Shown here: positions 45,776 through 56,031 of the stretch, in pieces
Layout: each line of letters starts with the position of its first letter
Position numbering within the stretch: the first letter of the stretch is position 1
DNA from: Aestuariivita sp.
GTDB taxonomy: Bacteria; Pseudomonadota; Alphaproteobacteria; Rhodobacterales; Rhodobacteraceae
Assembly (NCBI GenBank): GCA_026709985.1
Contig: JAPORY010000079.1
Location: 1-61,164 of the forward strand
Direction of reading: 5' to 3'
DNA: 61,164 bases
Position numbers and translations under genes: made by a program
Notes under the pieces: generated by a model
Told to the model about the DNA's origin: nothing
The model's database searches: none
Seen by the model: the letters and a program-made list of their open reading frames with translations, nothing else

Positions 45776-48700
45776 CTAACCGACGGGCTCACAACCTTGA
45801 AGCGGCCTCACGCCGATGTTGCCCTCAGCTTGCGCCTTGATCGCCATGGCTGCAGCGCAGCAAGCGGCTGCAGTCGTGAAGTATGGAATGCGATCCATTA
45901 AGGCTCTCGCCCGAATTGACTTGCTATCAGCGATAGCTTGCCCCCCTTCGGTCGTATTCATCACCAGTTGAACACCATTGTTCTTCATCAAATCTACAAC
46001 GTTTGGACGGCCTTCGTAGACTTTATTCACGAGCGTGGACTCAACATCACACTCGGTTAACCACGCATTAGTACCGCGGGTCGCGACCAATGAAAATCCA
46101 AGATCAATCAATAATCGGGCGGCCTCTAGAATTTTTGAACCCTTATCGAAGTCCCTAATTGAGATAAATCCGCAACCCGACGTCGGCAACACGACGCCCG
46201 CCCCCAACTGCGCCTTCAAAAACGCGCGCGGAAAATCACGATCCCACCCCATCACTTCGCCGGTCGATCGCATTTCAGGTCCCAAAATTGTATCCGTTCC
46301 GGGGAAACGGGCAAATGGCATTACTGCCTCTTTTACGGAAAACCACGGCATATTTGGGTTCACAAGGGTCATTGGGTCAGCGAGCGGCAGAATGCTATCA
46401 TAAGCACCAGACCCAACTTCGTATGCCGGTCGCATTGGGAAATCTGATAATGGCTTTCCCGCCATCACTAACGCTGCTATTGCAGCAATAGCACAATCGG
46501 TTGCTTTCGCGACAAAAGGTACGGTTCGAGAAGCGCGCGGGTTTACTTCGATTAGGAAAACTGACTGATCCTTTATGGCAAACTGGACATTCATAAGGCC
46601 AACAACTTGAAGAGCCGTGGCGAGCGCTACCGTTTGCCGAACCACCTCCGCCTTCACCGCCTCCGACAAGGTATGTGGCGGCAAAGAACAGGCACTATCG
46701 CCAGAATGAATGCCCGCTTCTTCAATATGCTGCATGATACCTGCCACATGAACATCAGTGCCGTCACTCAAAGCATCAACATCAACTTCAATTGCATCCG
46801 AAAGGTAGCTATCGAGTAAAACCGGGCTGTCGCCTGAAACCTCAACCGCCTGAGCAATATAACGCTCTAGTTCATCTTGACTGCGTACGATTTCCATTGC
46901 ACGCCCCCCAAGGACATATGACGGCCGAATAATGAGCGGATACCCGAGTTCTTGGGCCAAGGTCATCGCTGACACTTTCGTTGCGGCCACGGCATTTTTT
47001 GGCTGCTGCAACTGCAAATCTGCCACAAGTTGCTGAAAGCGTTCTCGATCCTCCGCGAGATCAATCGCATCTGACGTTGTCCCAAGAATAGGTATGTCAG
47101 CCTCATGCAACGCCCGTGCAAGCTTCAGCGGCGTTTGACCGCCAAACTGCACGATGACCCCATGAAGAGTCCCGTTTTGCCGCTCAACCGTCAGAATCTC
47201 CATGACATGTTCAAAGGTCAGCGGTTCAAAGTATAGCCGATCCGAGGTGTCGTAATCCGTCGAGACTGTCTCGGGATTACAGTTGATCATTATCGTTTCG
47301 AAGCCAGAATCTGAGAGTGCGAAGCAGGCATGACAGCAGCAATAGTCAAATTCAATTCCCTGCCCAATTCGATTGGGCCCACCGCCAAGAATCACAATTT
47401 TCTTTGCGTCCGATGGTCGAGCTTCACACTCGGCTTCGCCCATCATCGGGTGTTCATAAGTTGAGTACAGATAGGGCGTCTGAGCCTCAAATTCCGCGGC
47501 ACAGGTATCAATACGCTTAAAGGTTGCAAACAGCCCCAATCGCTGGCGCATAGAACGAACCTCTGCCTCCGATTGATCGATTAGCTGTGCGATCCTAGCG
47601 TCGGTAAATCCCATCATTTTTATCGTGCGCAGGTCGTCAATTGACTGCGGCAAACCCTCCGCTTTCAGCAGCACCTCAAATTCGACGATTTCACGAATGC
47701 GCGCAATAAACCACGGGTCAAAATTCGTGACCGAGTTGATCATCTCATCATCAAGACCAAAGCGCATCGCTTGCGCAATAATTCTGAGACGATCCGGCGT
47801 CTGTTTTGAGAGCGCCTTGATAACGGCAGCCCGGTCGGGAGCTCCGTCGATGGTGATTTCGTTGAACCCCGTCAAATCTGACTCCATGGATGCGAGAGCT
47901 TTTTGGAACGATTCATGTATCGTGCGGCCAATGGCCATGACTTCGCCGACAGATTTCATTGCCGTTGCAAGCAGAGGCTCAGAACCGGGAAACTTTTCGA
48001 AAGCGAACTTCGGTATTTTTGTTACAATGTAATCAATTGAGGGTTCGAAACTCGCGGGCGTCACCTTTGTTATGTCATTATCAAGTTCATCTAACGTGTA
48101 GCCAACCGCCAACTTGGCAGCGATTTTTGCAATTGGAAAACCTGTCGCCTTCGACGCCAGTGCCGACGATCTAGAAACACGCGGATTCATCTCAATAACT
48201 GCCATCCGACCACTGTGGGGTTCAATCGCCCACTGCACATTGGAGCCTCCAGTCTCAACCCCGATTTCGCGAAGAACCGCGATTGAGCCATTGCGCATTC
48301 GTTGGTATTCTTTGTCGGTCAGCGTTAGGGCTGGGGCGACGGTGATTGAGTCACCAGTGTGAACGCCCATCGGATCAACATTCTCAATAGAACAAACGAT
48401 GATGGCGTTGTCCGCTTGATCGCGCACGACCTCCATCTCGAATTCCTTCCAGCCCAAGAGACTCTCATCAATCAAAATCTGATTGACCGGAGAGACCGTC
48501 ATACCCGAGCGGCAATAATGGATAAAGTCCTCTTGATTATAGGCGATACCGCCGCCCGTTCCTCCTAGCGTAAAGGCCGGACGAATGATCGCCGGCAGAC
48601 CAATTGCTTCAAGCGCAAGTAGCGCCTCTTCAATACCGGCATTGAGATCAGGACCTTCCTTCCCCGGTGGCGGGGTAACGATGGCCGACCTCGGATTTTC

Positions 48701-49123
48701 CAGGCCTATTCGGGCCATTGCCTCCCGAAACAAACCGCGATCTTCAGCCATTTGGATCGATTCTCGCCGAGCGCCAATCATCTCGACCCCATGGCTGGCA
48801 AGTACGCCCATTTCCTCAAGTTGAAGGGATATATTCAAGCCCGTCTGCCCACCCATTGTCGGCAGCAGCGCATCGGGTCGCTCTTTCTCAATTATTTTTG
48901 CTACAAATTCTGGGGTGATCGGTTCTATATAGGTGGCGTCTGCAAGTTCCGGATCCGTCATTATGGTTGCCGGGTTCGAATTGACAAGCACGACACGGTA
49001 CCCCTCTTCTTTGAGGGACTTGCATGCCTGTGCGCCCGAATAGTCAAATTCGCAAGCTTGTCCGATAACGATTGGGCCTGCCCCAATAATCAATATAGAG
49101 GAAATATCGGTTCGCTTCGGCAT
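45776..49123 (-). CDS. carB: Carbamoyl-phosphate synthase large subunit
   Basis: An 1115-residue enzyme making carbamoyl phosphate from bicarbonate, ammonia (delivered by CarA) and two ATP, for pyrimidine and arginine synthesis. Two homologous ATP-grasp halves are evident: the first starts [18 protein letters not shown], the second [22 protein letters not shown]-terminal MGS regulatory domain follows ([14 protein letters not shown]). Length is slightly above the E. coli form. carA is not adjacent in this window. Confidence 0.97.
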   Translation of the reverse strand: MPKRTDISSILIIGAGPIVIGQACEFDYSGAQACKSLKEEGYRVVLVNSNPATIMTDPELADATYIEPITPEFVAKIIEKERPDALLPTMGGQTGLNISLQLEEMGVLASHGVEMIGARRESIQMAEDRGLFREAMARIGLENPRSAIVTPPPGKEGPDLNAGIEEALLALEAIGLPAIIRPAFTLGGTGGGIAYNQEDFIHYCRSGMTVSPVNQILIDESLLGWKEFEMEVVRDQADNAIIVCSIENVDPMGVHTGDSITVAPALTLTDKEYQRMRNGSIAVLREIGVETGGSNVQWAIEPHSGRMAVIEMNPRVSRSSALASKATGFPIAKIAAKLAVGYTLDELDNDITKVTPASFEPSIDYIVTKIPKFAFEKFPGSEPLLATAMKSVGEVMAIGRTIHESFQKALASMESDLTGFNEITIDGAPDRAAVIKALSKQTPDRLRIIAQAMRFGLDDEMINSVTNFDPWFIARIREIVEFEVLLKAEGLPQSIDDLRTIKMMGFTDARIAQLIDQSEAEVRSMRQRLGLFATFKRIDTCAAEFEAQTPYLYSTYEHPMMGEAECEARPSDAKKIVILGGGPNRIGQGIEFDYCCCHACFALSDSGFETIMINCNPETVSTDYDTSDRLYFEPLTFEHVMEILTVERQNGTLHGVIVQFGGQTPLKLARALHEADIPILGTTSDAIDLAEDRERFQQLVADLQLQQPKNAVAATKVSAMTLAQELGYPLIIRPSYVLGGRAMEIVRSQDELERYIAQAVEVSGDSPVLLDSYLSDAIEVDVDALSDGTDVHVAGIMQHIEEAGIHSGDSACSLPPHTLSEAVKAEVVRQTVALATALQVVGLMNVQFAIKDQSVFLIEVNPRASRTVPFVAKATDCAIAAIAALVMAGKPLSDFPMRPAYEVGSGAYDSILPLADPMTLVNPNMPWFSVKEAVMPFARFPGTDTILGPEMRSTGEVMGWDRDFPRAFLKAQLGAGVVLPTSGCGFISIRDFDKGSKILEAARLLIDLGFSLVATRGTNAWLTECDVESTLVNKVYEGRPNVVDLMKNNGVQLVMNTTEGGQAIADSKSIRARALMDRIPYFTTAAACCAAAMAIKAQAEGNIGVRPLQGCEPVG

Positions 49124-49544
49124 TTTTACCTTCCATAACGCAATTCACTGCTCTTCATCCGATCACGTGCTTGACCCCAATTCCTGCGCAGCGATGACCA
49201 TCACATTCCTGGCTTGAAACTCCGCACCTGTTTCGTTGATGACCCGCCGCATTTTTTATGGCCGCTTCAACTGCAATGCCCCTATGGGGTTGTGGTAACG
49301 TACAGACGCTTGTTGAGAATCGCTCCAAAAGTTCGGCCAGTACTGGCCAAAACTAAGGTACAAATCCGCTACAATAATCCAAGTTTCCCTGAATAAACTA
49401 TGCTATTTAGTTTGACCGCCCATCACCAATTTCACTCAGGTCACTGGCTCGGTTCAGCGTCTAAATTCGATGACGCGAATTTCGTACGCTGCCAGAATCG
49501 AAATGCAAGCACGACACGCGTTGGTACACTCCGTCATTGAGAAT
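49124..49544. other. fabI-carB intergenic region
   Basis: About 420 bases without a recognised gene; the carB promoter and leader must lie here. It includes a perfect 14 bp palindrome, listed separately. I did not see an attenuator or riboswitch. Confidence 0.4.
49335..49348. repeat. Perfect 14 bp palindrome upstream of carB
   Basis: GGCCAGTACTGGCC is its own reverse complement. It lies about 215 bases upstream of carB and could be an operator or a restriction-type site. No second copy was noticed nearby. Confidence 0.3.
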
Positions 49545-50336
49545 TTATAGATTTTCGATTTGCGGCATCCCAAGCACATGAAATCCACCATCAACTCGAA
49601 TCAACTCGCCTGTCGTAAAGGCACCCGCATCCGAAATCAGATAGACGGCCGTACCGCCTATCGCCTCAAGTGACGCATTAGAGCGCAAGGGGGCGTTTTG
49701 GTCAGCGTACTTATAAGTCTTGCGTGCTCCACCAATCACAGCGCCGGCAAGGGTCTTCACTGGGCCAGGGGAGATAGCGTTTACGCGAATGCCATCAGGT
49801 CCTAAGTCGTTGGCAAGATACCGTGTCGCTGCCTCCAAGGCAGCCTTTGCGACTCCCATAACATTGTAATTTGGTACAACGCGCATGGATCCTTGATAAG
49901 TCAAGGTCAACAGCGTGCCGCCCCGCTCGACCATCAGGGGATGAGCGCGGCGTGCAACCTCAATAAAGGAATAAGTACTAACGTCCAACGAGTGCTTAAA
50001 GTTCGCTCGGGTTGTATCAAGAAAGCGTCCGTTCAATTCCGATTTATCCGAAAACGCAATCGCGTGTACTAAGAAATCAATTGTCGGCCATTTTTTTGCT
50101 AAGGCCTCAAAGGCGATATCAAGTGAAGCGTCATCGGTAACATCGACATCTACCGTAAAATCGGATCCGACTGAGTGCGCCAGAGGATCTAACCGTCGGC
50201 CAAATACGTTACCTTGATAAGTGAAGGCTAGCTCGGCCCCAGCTTCATGGCACGCTTTGGCGATTCCCCAAGCAATTGAGCGTTCATTGGCAACTCCCAT
50301 GACCAGCCCACGCTTGTTCTGCAACACTCCCGACAT
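49545..50336 (-). CDS. fabI: Enoyl-[acyl-carrier-protein] reductase (NADH)
   Basis: Reduces trans-2-enoyl-ACP in the last step of each fatty-acid elongation cycle. The 263-residue protein has the cofactor segment GVANERSIAWGIA, the first active-site Tyr in LTYQGSM, and the Y-x6-K pair in PNYNVMGVAKAALEA. It follows fabB by 8 bases on the same strand, so it is in one operon. Confidence 0.95.
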   Translation of the reverse strand: MSGVLQNKRGLVMGVANERSIAWGIAKACHEAGAELAFTYQGNVFGRRLDPLAHSVGSDFTVDVDVTDDASLDIAFEALAKKWPTIDFLVHAIAFSDKSELNGRFLDTTRANFKHSLDVSTYSFIEVARRAHPLMVERGGTLLTLTYQGSMRVVPNYNVMGVAKAALEAATRYLANDLGPDGIRVNAISPGPVKTLAGAVIGGARKTYKYADQNAPLRSNASLEAIGGTAVYLISDAGAFTTGELIRVDGGFHVLGMPQIENL

Positions 50337-50344
50337 GTCAGACC

Positions 50345-51574
50345 CTAACCATGATATCGCGACAATACCATTGACCCGTTGGTTCCACCAAAGCCGAAAC
50401 TATTGGTCATGATGCTATCAAGGCCGGCATTTTCGACCAATTCTAAAGCAATTTCTGTTGGCGATAGATCGGGGTCAAGAGTATCGATATTGATTGATTG
50501 TGTAATAAAGTCATGCTTGAGCATGAGGAGACAAAAGATTGTTTCAATAGCTCCAGCCGCACCTTGCGCGTGGCCCGTCATCGACTTTGTCGAACTAATC
50601 GGCGGCGTCTGTCCGTCGCCGAAAATACGCCGCACGGCTGCAACCTCACCCACATCGCCCACCACCGTAGAGGTTCCGTGAGCATTGATATAATCAATCG
50701 TCCGTTCGCTTGGAACCGAGGAGATCGCCAATCGCATTGCGCGTTCACCCCCTTCGCCTGAAGGGGCTACCATATCATGACCATCTGAAGTCGCGGCGTA
50801 ACCCGTGACCTCAGCGTAGATTTTTGCCCCGCGCGCCTTCGCACGTTCTAACTCCTCTAGGACCACAATACCGCTGCCGCCCGAAATCACAAATCCATCG
50901 CGATCAGCGTCAAAGGCGCGAGACGCCCGCTGGGGGGTCTCGTTGTACTTTGAACTCATCGCTCCCATAGCATCAAATAGACATGATAGGGTCCAATCTA
51001 ATTCTTCGCCCCCGCCTGCAAACATCACGTCTTGCTTATTGAGCATAATTTGTTCCGTAGCGTTTCCAATACAATGCAACGATGTTGAGCACGCAGAAGT
51101 GATCGAAAAATTTACTCCCTTAATTGCGAAGGCTGTCGACAGATTAGCTGATATGGTCGAGCACATGCACTTCGGAACGGCGAATGGCCCGATGCGTTTT
51201 GTCGCGCCAGATTTCAAGACAGCCTGATGAGCGGTTAGCATTGCTGAGGTTGATGGACCGCCTGACCCGACAATCAGACCGGTTCGAGGATTAGAGATTT
51301 CACCGTGCTCAAGCGCGCTATCAGCGATGGCCTGTTGCATCGCAATATGCGCATACGCCGCGCCCGGCCCCATGAAACGCAAAGTGCGCTTATCGACGAA
51401 TTCTGCGGCGTCAATATTCAAAGAACCCATTACTTGGCTGCGAAAGCCCAACTCTGCCATCTCGGAACTAGCCTCAATCCCAGACCGTCCGACACGCAAG
51501 GACTCCGTCACTTCATCAGTATTATTTCCAATAGATGAAACAATTCCAATCCCGGTTATGACGACACGACGCAT
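50345..51574 (-). CDS. fabB: Beta-ketoacyl-ACP synthase I
   Basis: A 409-residue condensing enzyme for fatty-acid elongation, needed in the unsaturated branch in the FabA/FabB route. The catalytic Cys is in [12 protein letters not shown] and the two His in [12 protein letters not shown] and [12 protein letters not shown]. The ending [14 protein letters not shown] is typical. FabB is favoured over FabF because it lies directly before fabI, the alphaproteobacterial fabA-fabB-fabI order. fabA itself is not upstream here; a phenylacetate-CoA ligase is. Confidence 0.88.
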   Translation of the reverse strand: MRRVVITGIGIVSSIGNNTDEVTESLRVGRSGIEASSEMAELGFRSQVMGSLNIDAAEFVDKRTLRFMGPGAAYAHIAMQQAIADSALEHGEISNPRTGLIVGSGGPSTSAMLTAHQAVLKSGATKRIGPFAVPKCMCSTISANLSTAFAIKGVNFSITSACSTSLHCIGNATEQIMLNKQDVMFAGGGEELDWTLSCLFDAMGAMSSKYNETPQRASRAFDADRDGFVISGGSGIVVLEELERAKARGAKIYAEVTGYAATSDGHDMVAPSGEGGERAMRLAISSVPSERTIDYINAHGTSTVVGDVGEVAAVRRIFGDGQTPPISSTKSMTGHAQGAAGAIETIFCLLMLKHDFITQSINIDTLDPDLSPTEIALELVENAGLDSIMTNSFGFGGTNGSMVLSRYHG

Positions 51575-51626
51575 TAAGACTTTCTCCGTACTTGGTTACG
51601 CGAATTTGCCGCAGCAAAAACTCACT

Positions 51627-52937
51627 CTAGTCTCGTGGGCGATGATCAATGAGGCGCACAGCCTTTCCTTGCGATCGCTTGATCGTTCCTGGGGGACTAA
51701 CATCTACCGAAATCGAAATCCCGAGTTCAGATTTTACTTTGGTAGCTAGGCTGTTTCCTAACTTGGCCCGATCATCGTCACTAGCGCACTCCTGCGTGGA
51801 CTCCGCTAGTAGTCGCAGTTGATCCATATTCTTGGGACGGCTCAACTCAATTTGAAAATGGGGAGCAAGACCTTTTTGGGCGAGGATCTGTTCCTCAAGT
51901 TGGCTTGGAAAAAGATTAACCCCTCGAAGAATAATCATATCGTCGTTGCGACCGACAACTTTGACCATTCTCTTCATACTACGAGCGGTGCCCGGCAACA
52001 ACCGAGTTAAATCTCCAGTGCGATATCGAATTACCGGCAGAGCCTCTTTAGTGAGCGAGGTCAAGACTAATTCACCGAGTTGGCCCTCGGGCAGAACCTG
52101 TTCGGTAATCGGGTCAATAATCTCGGGAAGAAAATGATCTTCCCAGATATGGAGGCCGTCCTTGGTTTCAACACATTCGTTTGCAACCCCAGGTCCAATT
52201 ACTTCTGACAGTCCGTAGATATCAACAACATGCATATCAAAAGCATTCTCAATCTTTTGTCGCATGGCATTAGACCAAGGCTCGGCACCGAATATGCCAA
52301 CATTGAGCGACGTTTGCCTTGGATCAAGATTTGACTCAACAAATTCGTCAAGGATTGATAAGGCATACGATGGTGTGACGGTAATTCCATTTGGCTCAAA
52401 ATCATTGATCAGACGAACCTGCCGACTAGTCATACCGCCAGAAACTGGGATCGTTGTTAGCTTCAAAGCGTCCGCACCGAGTTGAACGCCGAGCCCGCCG
52501 GTAAACAATCCATAGCCATATGCGTTCTGTAGAAGGTCACCGGCTCGCAGCCCGCTTGCCCGCAGGGATCGTGCAACAACTTCTCCCCAAATCTTCAAGT
52601 CACCTTCTGTATAACCCACCACCGTTGGTTGACCGGTTGTTCCCGATGAGGCATGAATGCGAATAACACGATCACGGGGGACTGCGAACATACCGAACGG
52701 ATAGTTATCGCGGAAATTTTGTTTGGTGGTGAGCGGAAACTTGGTCAAATCTGCCAAAGTTGAGAGGTCATCAGGATGAATGTCCGCGGCATCGAACAAC
52801 GCTCTATACAAAGCGACATTGCTGTAGGCATGATTGAGCGACCAGCTTAATCGCTTAAATTGGAGAGATTCAATCTCGTCCCGCGAGGCTAGTTCAATCG
52901 GTTCTAAGTCTTCCTTGCGCGGTGAGAGGTCTTTCAC
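51627..52937 (-). CDS. paaK: Phenylacetate-CoA ligase
   Basis: Activates phenylacetate with ATP and CoA to phenylacetyl-CoA, the entry step of aerobic phenylacetate degradation. The 436-residue adenylate-forming enzyme has the nucleotide loop ASSGTTGQPTVVGYT, the segment YGLSEVIGPGV and the C-terminal hinge region VVGRNDDMIILRGVNLFPSQ. It starts with GTG 52937, overlapping the paaI stop by four bases. The ring-epoxidase genes (paaABCDE) are not in this window. Confidence 0.92.
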   Translation of the reverse strand: MKDLSPRKEDLEPIELASRDEIESLQFKRLSWSLNHAYSNVALYRALFDAADIHPDDLSTLADLTKFPLTTKQNFRDNYPFGMFAVPRDRVIRIHASSGTTGQPTVVGYTEGDLKIWGEVVARSLRASGLRAGDLLQNAYGYGLFTGGLGVQLGADALKLTTIPVSGGMTSRQVRLINDFEPNGITVTPSYALSILDEFVESNLDPRQTSLNVGIFGAEPWSNAMRQKIENAFDMHVVDIYGLSEVIGPGVANECVETKDGLHIWEDHFLPEIIDPITEQVLPEGQLGELVLTSLTKEALPVIRYRTGDLTRLLPGTARSMKRMVKVVGRNDDMIILRGVNLFPSQLEEQILAQKGLAPHFQIELSRPKNMDQLRLLAESTQECASDDDRAKLGNSLATKVKSELGISISVDVSPPGTIKRSQGKAVRLIDHRPRD

Positions 52938-53368
52938 AAACAGTCTTCCTCGAAATGCTGGCCCTTAATTGTGCGAGACTGGCCCCGAAAAACAGCAATC
53001 TTTCGATTGTCGGGACCGTGGACTTCGACGTCGTAAACCCCCGAACGACCCGTTCTTGCAGTCTCAATAGCTCGAGCCGTGAGCATCTCGCCAAGCTTGG
53101 CTGGCGAGATATAGGTGATTTGGTTGCTTTGTGCCACAGTTACTTGATTATAGCTGTTGCAAGCAAAAGCAAAAGCGCTGTCGGCGAGCGCAAAAATAAA
53201 ACCGCCGTGGCATCTTTGGTGACCATTTAAGTGTTGTGCCTTTATTTCGAGAGATACAATAGCCTCACCCGGCTTGATTAATTCGAGGGTCATGCCAAGC
53301 CACTTGCTGGCGGCGTCATTTTGCCACATCACCTCGGCGCTGCGTTCCGCTCGTTCCTGCGGTATCAT
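52934..53368 (-). CDS. paaI: Hydroxyphenylacetyl-CoA thioesterase PaaI
   Basis: A 144-residue hotdog-fold thioesterase that releases CoA from dead-end hydroxyphenylacetyl-CoA intermediates in the phenylacetate pathway. The motif RCHGGFIFALADSAFAFA holds the catalytic Asp of the PaaI group, and NQVTVAQSNQITYISPA is the usual middle strand. It is directly upstream of and overlaps paaK, supporting the specific call over a generic thioesterase. Confidence 0.88.
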   Translation of the reverse strand: MIPQERAERSAEVMWQNDAASKWLGMTLELIKPGEAIVSLEIKAQHLNGHQRCHGGFIFALADSAFAFACNSYNQVTVAQSNQITYISPAKLGEMLTARAIETARTGRSGVYDVEVHGPDNRKIAVFRGQSRTIKGQHFEEDCL

Positions 53369-53740
53369 AAATCGCTATCCTCGCAATCGGGGGCCGAATG
53401 GAATTCGCCATATGCTCGAAAAGGCGCTCTCAAATCTAGTATCAACGTAACTACACACGCCCTCAATGTGAGGAATCGGAATCTATGCCTTGTTCGTTGA
53501 CGATATTGACGGCGTTTCCTTTGAGGGCAATCTCAATGGCGACGAGCGGATTGTAGCCGAGTAGTTACGGAAAATCTTAAATCTTCGCCAGCGCAAAATC
53601 AACCAAAAAGTGAACGACATCAATTTGTTATTGGGGATTCTCGCGTTTTTTAGCAGGCACCGATTACAAGGTAAGGTATTGCGTGAGGGTTCTAACGACG
53701 AGCACGCAACTGTAAGCTGGAAACCGAGCCCTCTGTTGCG
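53369..53740. other. Boundary between core genes and the accessory region
   Basis: About 370 bases without an intact gene. Bases 53498-53540 resemble bases 226-270 near the left edge. On the minus strand this part reads NPLVAIEIALKGNAVNIVNE after an in-frame stop, which suggests the tail of a decayed gene present in two eroded copies. I cannot name it. Confidence 0.4.
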
Positions 53741-54310
53741 CTAATATACAAGGCCGATACCGTACCGCTTCAAGATTTTCGGCAGCTCCGGGTGGTTTTG
53801 CAACAATCCAGTCTCCTCGTCGACTAGTTTTCCTATAGAGCGCCCGAATACGGCATAGACATCCTCCCCAGTCAGGCGCGAGGCATAAACGATGCCATCG
53901 ACATCTACATGATCCGCGGAGATGGCCTTCGCAAATGCTCGACCTGCCGCGTGGTTTCTCGCATTCACCACATCGGTCGGCGCACTGATCCTAGTGCAGC
54001 CGTCACCGCGCAGATCCAACAACGTCAACGCAGCATCCGCTTGCACGGAAATGTGCACCCAAACCCGCGCCGTGATTTCCTTCACCGCGATCTCACAGCC
54101 TTTGCGCCCTCGGAATCTGTCCCTCACCACCGTCTCAACGAACGCCGTAGTGAAATCGGATGCCGCGTAGAGCACCGTAAATCGGCCGTTTCGCGTGCAG
54201 AACCGTGAATCGGTTGGGCTCGTCCAAGCGGTTCCGATTGATGGTAGCGCACCATGATCCGTTAGCTGGAAGGCGAAAACGTAGTTATCAGGACGGGAGC
54301 GATCCGGCTT
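53741..54310 (-). pseudogene. RES-family NAD+ phosphorylase toxin, start codon lost
   Basis: RES toxins deplete NAD+ and are held in check by a cognate antitoxin. The frame is open from 54310 to 53741 (189 codons) and reads as a full RES protein. Visible are AWTSPTDSRFCTRNGRF, VLYAASDFTTAFVETVV (Glu), LLDLRGDGCTRI, the Ser in GIVYASRLTG, and the tail HPELPKILKRYGIGLV. It directly follows the antitoxin stop in the same frame. The first codon is AAG (Lys, then PDRSRPDNY), where a start would be expected, suggesting ATG mutated to AAG. The first usable start is a GTG at the Val of VLYAASD, which would remove the N-terminal Arg region. I therefore call it a pseudogene; GTG translation of a 144-residue protein is the alternative. 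Confidence 0.75.
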
Positions 54311-54841
54311 CTACGATAGGGCTTCCGATCGTTCAAACGCAGTACCGAATCCGGGTGCCGCGTCCAATACTTCGTCTATGCGGCCGCTCTTGAGCAAATC
54401 AAGCGGCAGCGCGACCATCTCCTCAAAGCCCCATTCCTGAGTTAGGAACGTCCATGCCAGTTCAGGGTCTGCGATAATGTCTACAAGATCCTTGAGACCC
54501 GGAACGACCCGACCTGGTCCGAGAATCTGCGCCGCCGGAATGTGCAACCCGCGCTTCGTTGTCTTCCACGCGATCAGCCTTGCCGTCCGCGCCCATTCCT
54601 AGACCGTTGTGCGGGATACTTCGAGCCGCGCCGCCGGACAACGAACGGCCCCAGCCTTTCTGGTACGTCCGCAATGTCTTCAGCTTCCCCCCGAGCCGCA
54701 ATCGCCTCCAACGCATCGGCGACGGCTAGTGCGCCTCGCGAGGATATCTGCAACGAAATTTTTGGCGGCACCTGAAAACACAGGAAATTCTTCAAGGAGA
54801 AGTCCCTCCGTCCCGCCCGTCGGTTCGCTTGAACTGGCCAT
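54311..54841 (-). pseudogene. Antitoxin-like DNA-binding protein of the RES pair, broken
   Basis: This should be the cognate antitoxin. It starts at ATG 54841 after GGGAGAG and reads MASSSEPTGGTEGLLLEEF, then KNFVADI. A frame change near 54745 leads into GALAVADALEAIAARGEAED in another frame. A second change near 54655 restores the first frame at ARLEVSRTTV, where a TAG (54599-54601) stands in place of an expected Tyr in a helix-turn-helix. After it come EWARTARLIAWKTTKRGL, PAAQILGPGRVVPG and the C-terminal part PLDLLKSGRIDEVL. Two frameshifts and one nonsense codon mean no full antitoxin is made. The C-terminal region is only loosely like the Xre/MbcA/ParS toxin-binding domain, so the family name is tentative. 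Confidence 0.7.
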
Positions 54842-54880
54842 TTCAACTCTCCCAAACTCCAATTCGTGTGGCGTGAGAAG

Positions 54881-54910
54881 ATTGTACAGAATGTGCAGTT
54901 TGTAAACCAA
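54881..54910 (-). promoter_or_regulatory. Possible promoter of the toxin-antitoxin remnant
   Basis: Read on the minus strand, TTGGTT (54910-54905) and TACAAT (54886-54881) are 18 bases apart, ahead of the ATG at 54841. Read by eye; it may be the old promoter of the broken operon. Confidence 0.35.
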
Positions 54911-55020
54911 ATCGTCATTTAGGTCGGAACATCGGTTTCGCACGGGAAAAGTGCATCCGATCCATGCGACGTGTGGCGTGCGTCCTGAGAAACGATTGCG
55001 CACGTAATGACGAACAACAG

Positions 55021-55115
55021 GTGGTAGAGTCGAGGGGAGGCGCCCTTGCCTATGGCTGGGTTTCCTCTCCCCCGCTCGTCAAACCGAACGCGCGGATTTC
55101 CCGCATTCGGCTTTC
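55021..55115 (-). ncRNA. Group II intron domain V and VI
   Basis: On the minus strand the sequence from about 55113 to 55081 folds into the classic domain V hairpin. AGCCGAA pairs with the TTCGGTT arm and TGCGGGAAATCCGC closes a GAAA tetraloop. The catalytic AGC triad is at the 5' base. The following GC-rich part, to the CTCGACTCTACCAC region near 55021-55034, would be domain VI and the 3' splice side. The exact 3' end is not certain. Confidence 0.75.
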
Positions 55116-55125
55116 CCATTGGGTA

Positions 55126-55690
55126 TCATGACTTCGCCCACGCAAAGCCCTTTGTCATTGGCGCAAGGCGTTTCAGACCGTAGGTATTCCATGGTTTGTC
55201 ATCTGAGAAGCGCACATATTTCCCATACTTCACTTTATTCTTCCGACAGAGCCACCGTCGCAGCCGTTTCGTCGTGTGCGCCTTAATCGCACCATCGGCG
55301 GGACTGACTTGCCCAAGACGATAGTAGTTGGCCCGGCCGATAATCATACGGTTGAGCCGAGTAACCATCTCTTGCGTGTCCATCCCGCCATACTTTGCGG
55401 CCGTTTGCTCACTAACGTTACGGCAAAGGCTCTGAACCCTCGCCTTGCTTGGTCGGGTGGCGATATACGACCCCGTGCCTGGTTTGCGATCATTGCGCCC
55501 AAGACGATACCCGAGAAATTCAAATGGTTCCTCAGGACATCGCAAGCATCGAGTCTTGCGGTCATTGATCGGCAGGTTTAATTTCGTCATTATCGCTTCG
55601 ACCGCCGCCAACATTTCTGTTCACTTCGCTTTGCCGAGAACAACAAAATCATCCGCGTAATTGACAATCACCGCCTGAAAACAAGGCAAA
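55126..55690 (-). pseudogene. Group II intron reverse transcriptase/maturase, C-terminal fragment
   Basis: Reading on the minus strand, AVIVNYADDFVVLGKAK carries the reverse-transcriptase catalytic YADD. An in-frame TGA (55623-55621) follows. The frame then continues with LPINDRKTRCLR, FEFLGYRLGR, the maturase-domain segment LNRMIIGRANYYRLGQ and RRLRRWLCRKNK to a stop at 55126. The N-terminal two thirds of a usual LtrA-type protein are missing and the TGA splits the rest, so it cannot be active. Confidence 0.85.
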
Positions 55691-56031
55691 ATTGTTCTTT
55701 TTATTGACCAAAACTTACCGCTCTCAGGCCCGAGAATCGCAATGCTGATTGTATGAGAATGGGTAGATTTACGGCGGACAGCAAGTCTGCAGGACGTATT
55801 TAGCCGATCAACGGCACAAAAACTCGTATTCATGGATTTTTTTGCGACCGGTATCGGCCCCCCGAATATCTAAAATCGAAATAGCAGCGATAATCGCCGT
55901 ACCGGCACGGATTGCTTGTTGTTGTTGATTGTTCTGAAGTTTATACTAATGAACAGAAGTCGATCATAACCGAACTCACCATTTTCAGTGCGATGGGTTA
56001 CTAGGGCGGTCGAATGGCGGGAGTAGCAAGT
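55691..56031. other. Stretch between the intron fragment and the rpn gene
   Basis: No gene is recognised in about 340 bases. The upstream (5') remainder of the intron cannot be found here, so the truncation point lies near 55690. The rpn promoter may lie in the AT-rich part around 55920-55980. Confidence 0.35.

Larger units (their letters stand above)
55021..55690 (-). mobile_element. Group II intron, 3' fragment (truncated at its 5' side)
   Basis: The element contains the C-terminal half of a group II intron reverse transcriptase/maturase followed, in the correct order and strand, by a domain V/VI RNA. The 5' part of the intron RNA and most of the reverse transcriptase are absent. Coding resemblance begins abruptly at about 55690, just before the YADD box. 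Loss from the 5' side is what incomplete reverse transcription from the 3' end would leave. It sits just upstream of the broken toxin-antitoxin pair. Confidence 0.75.
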
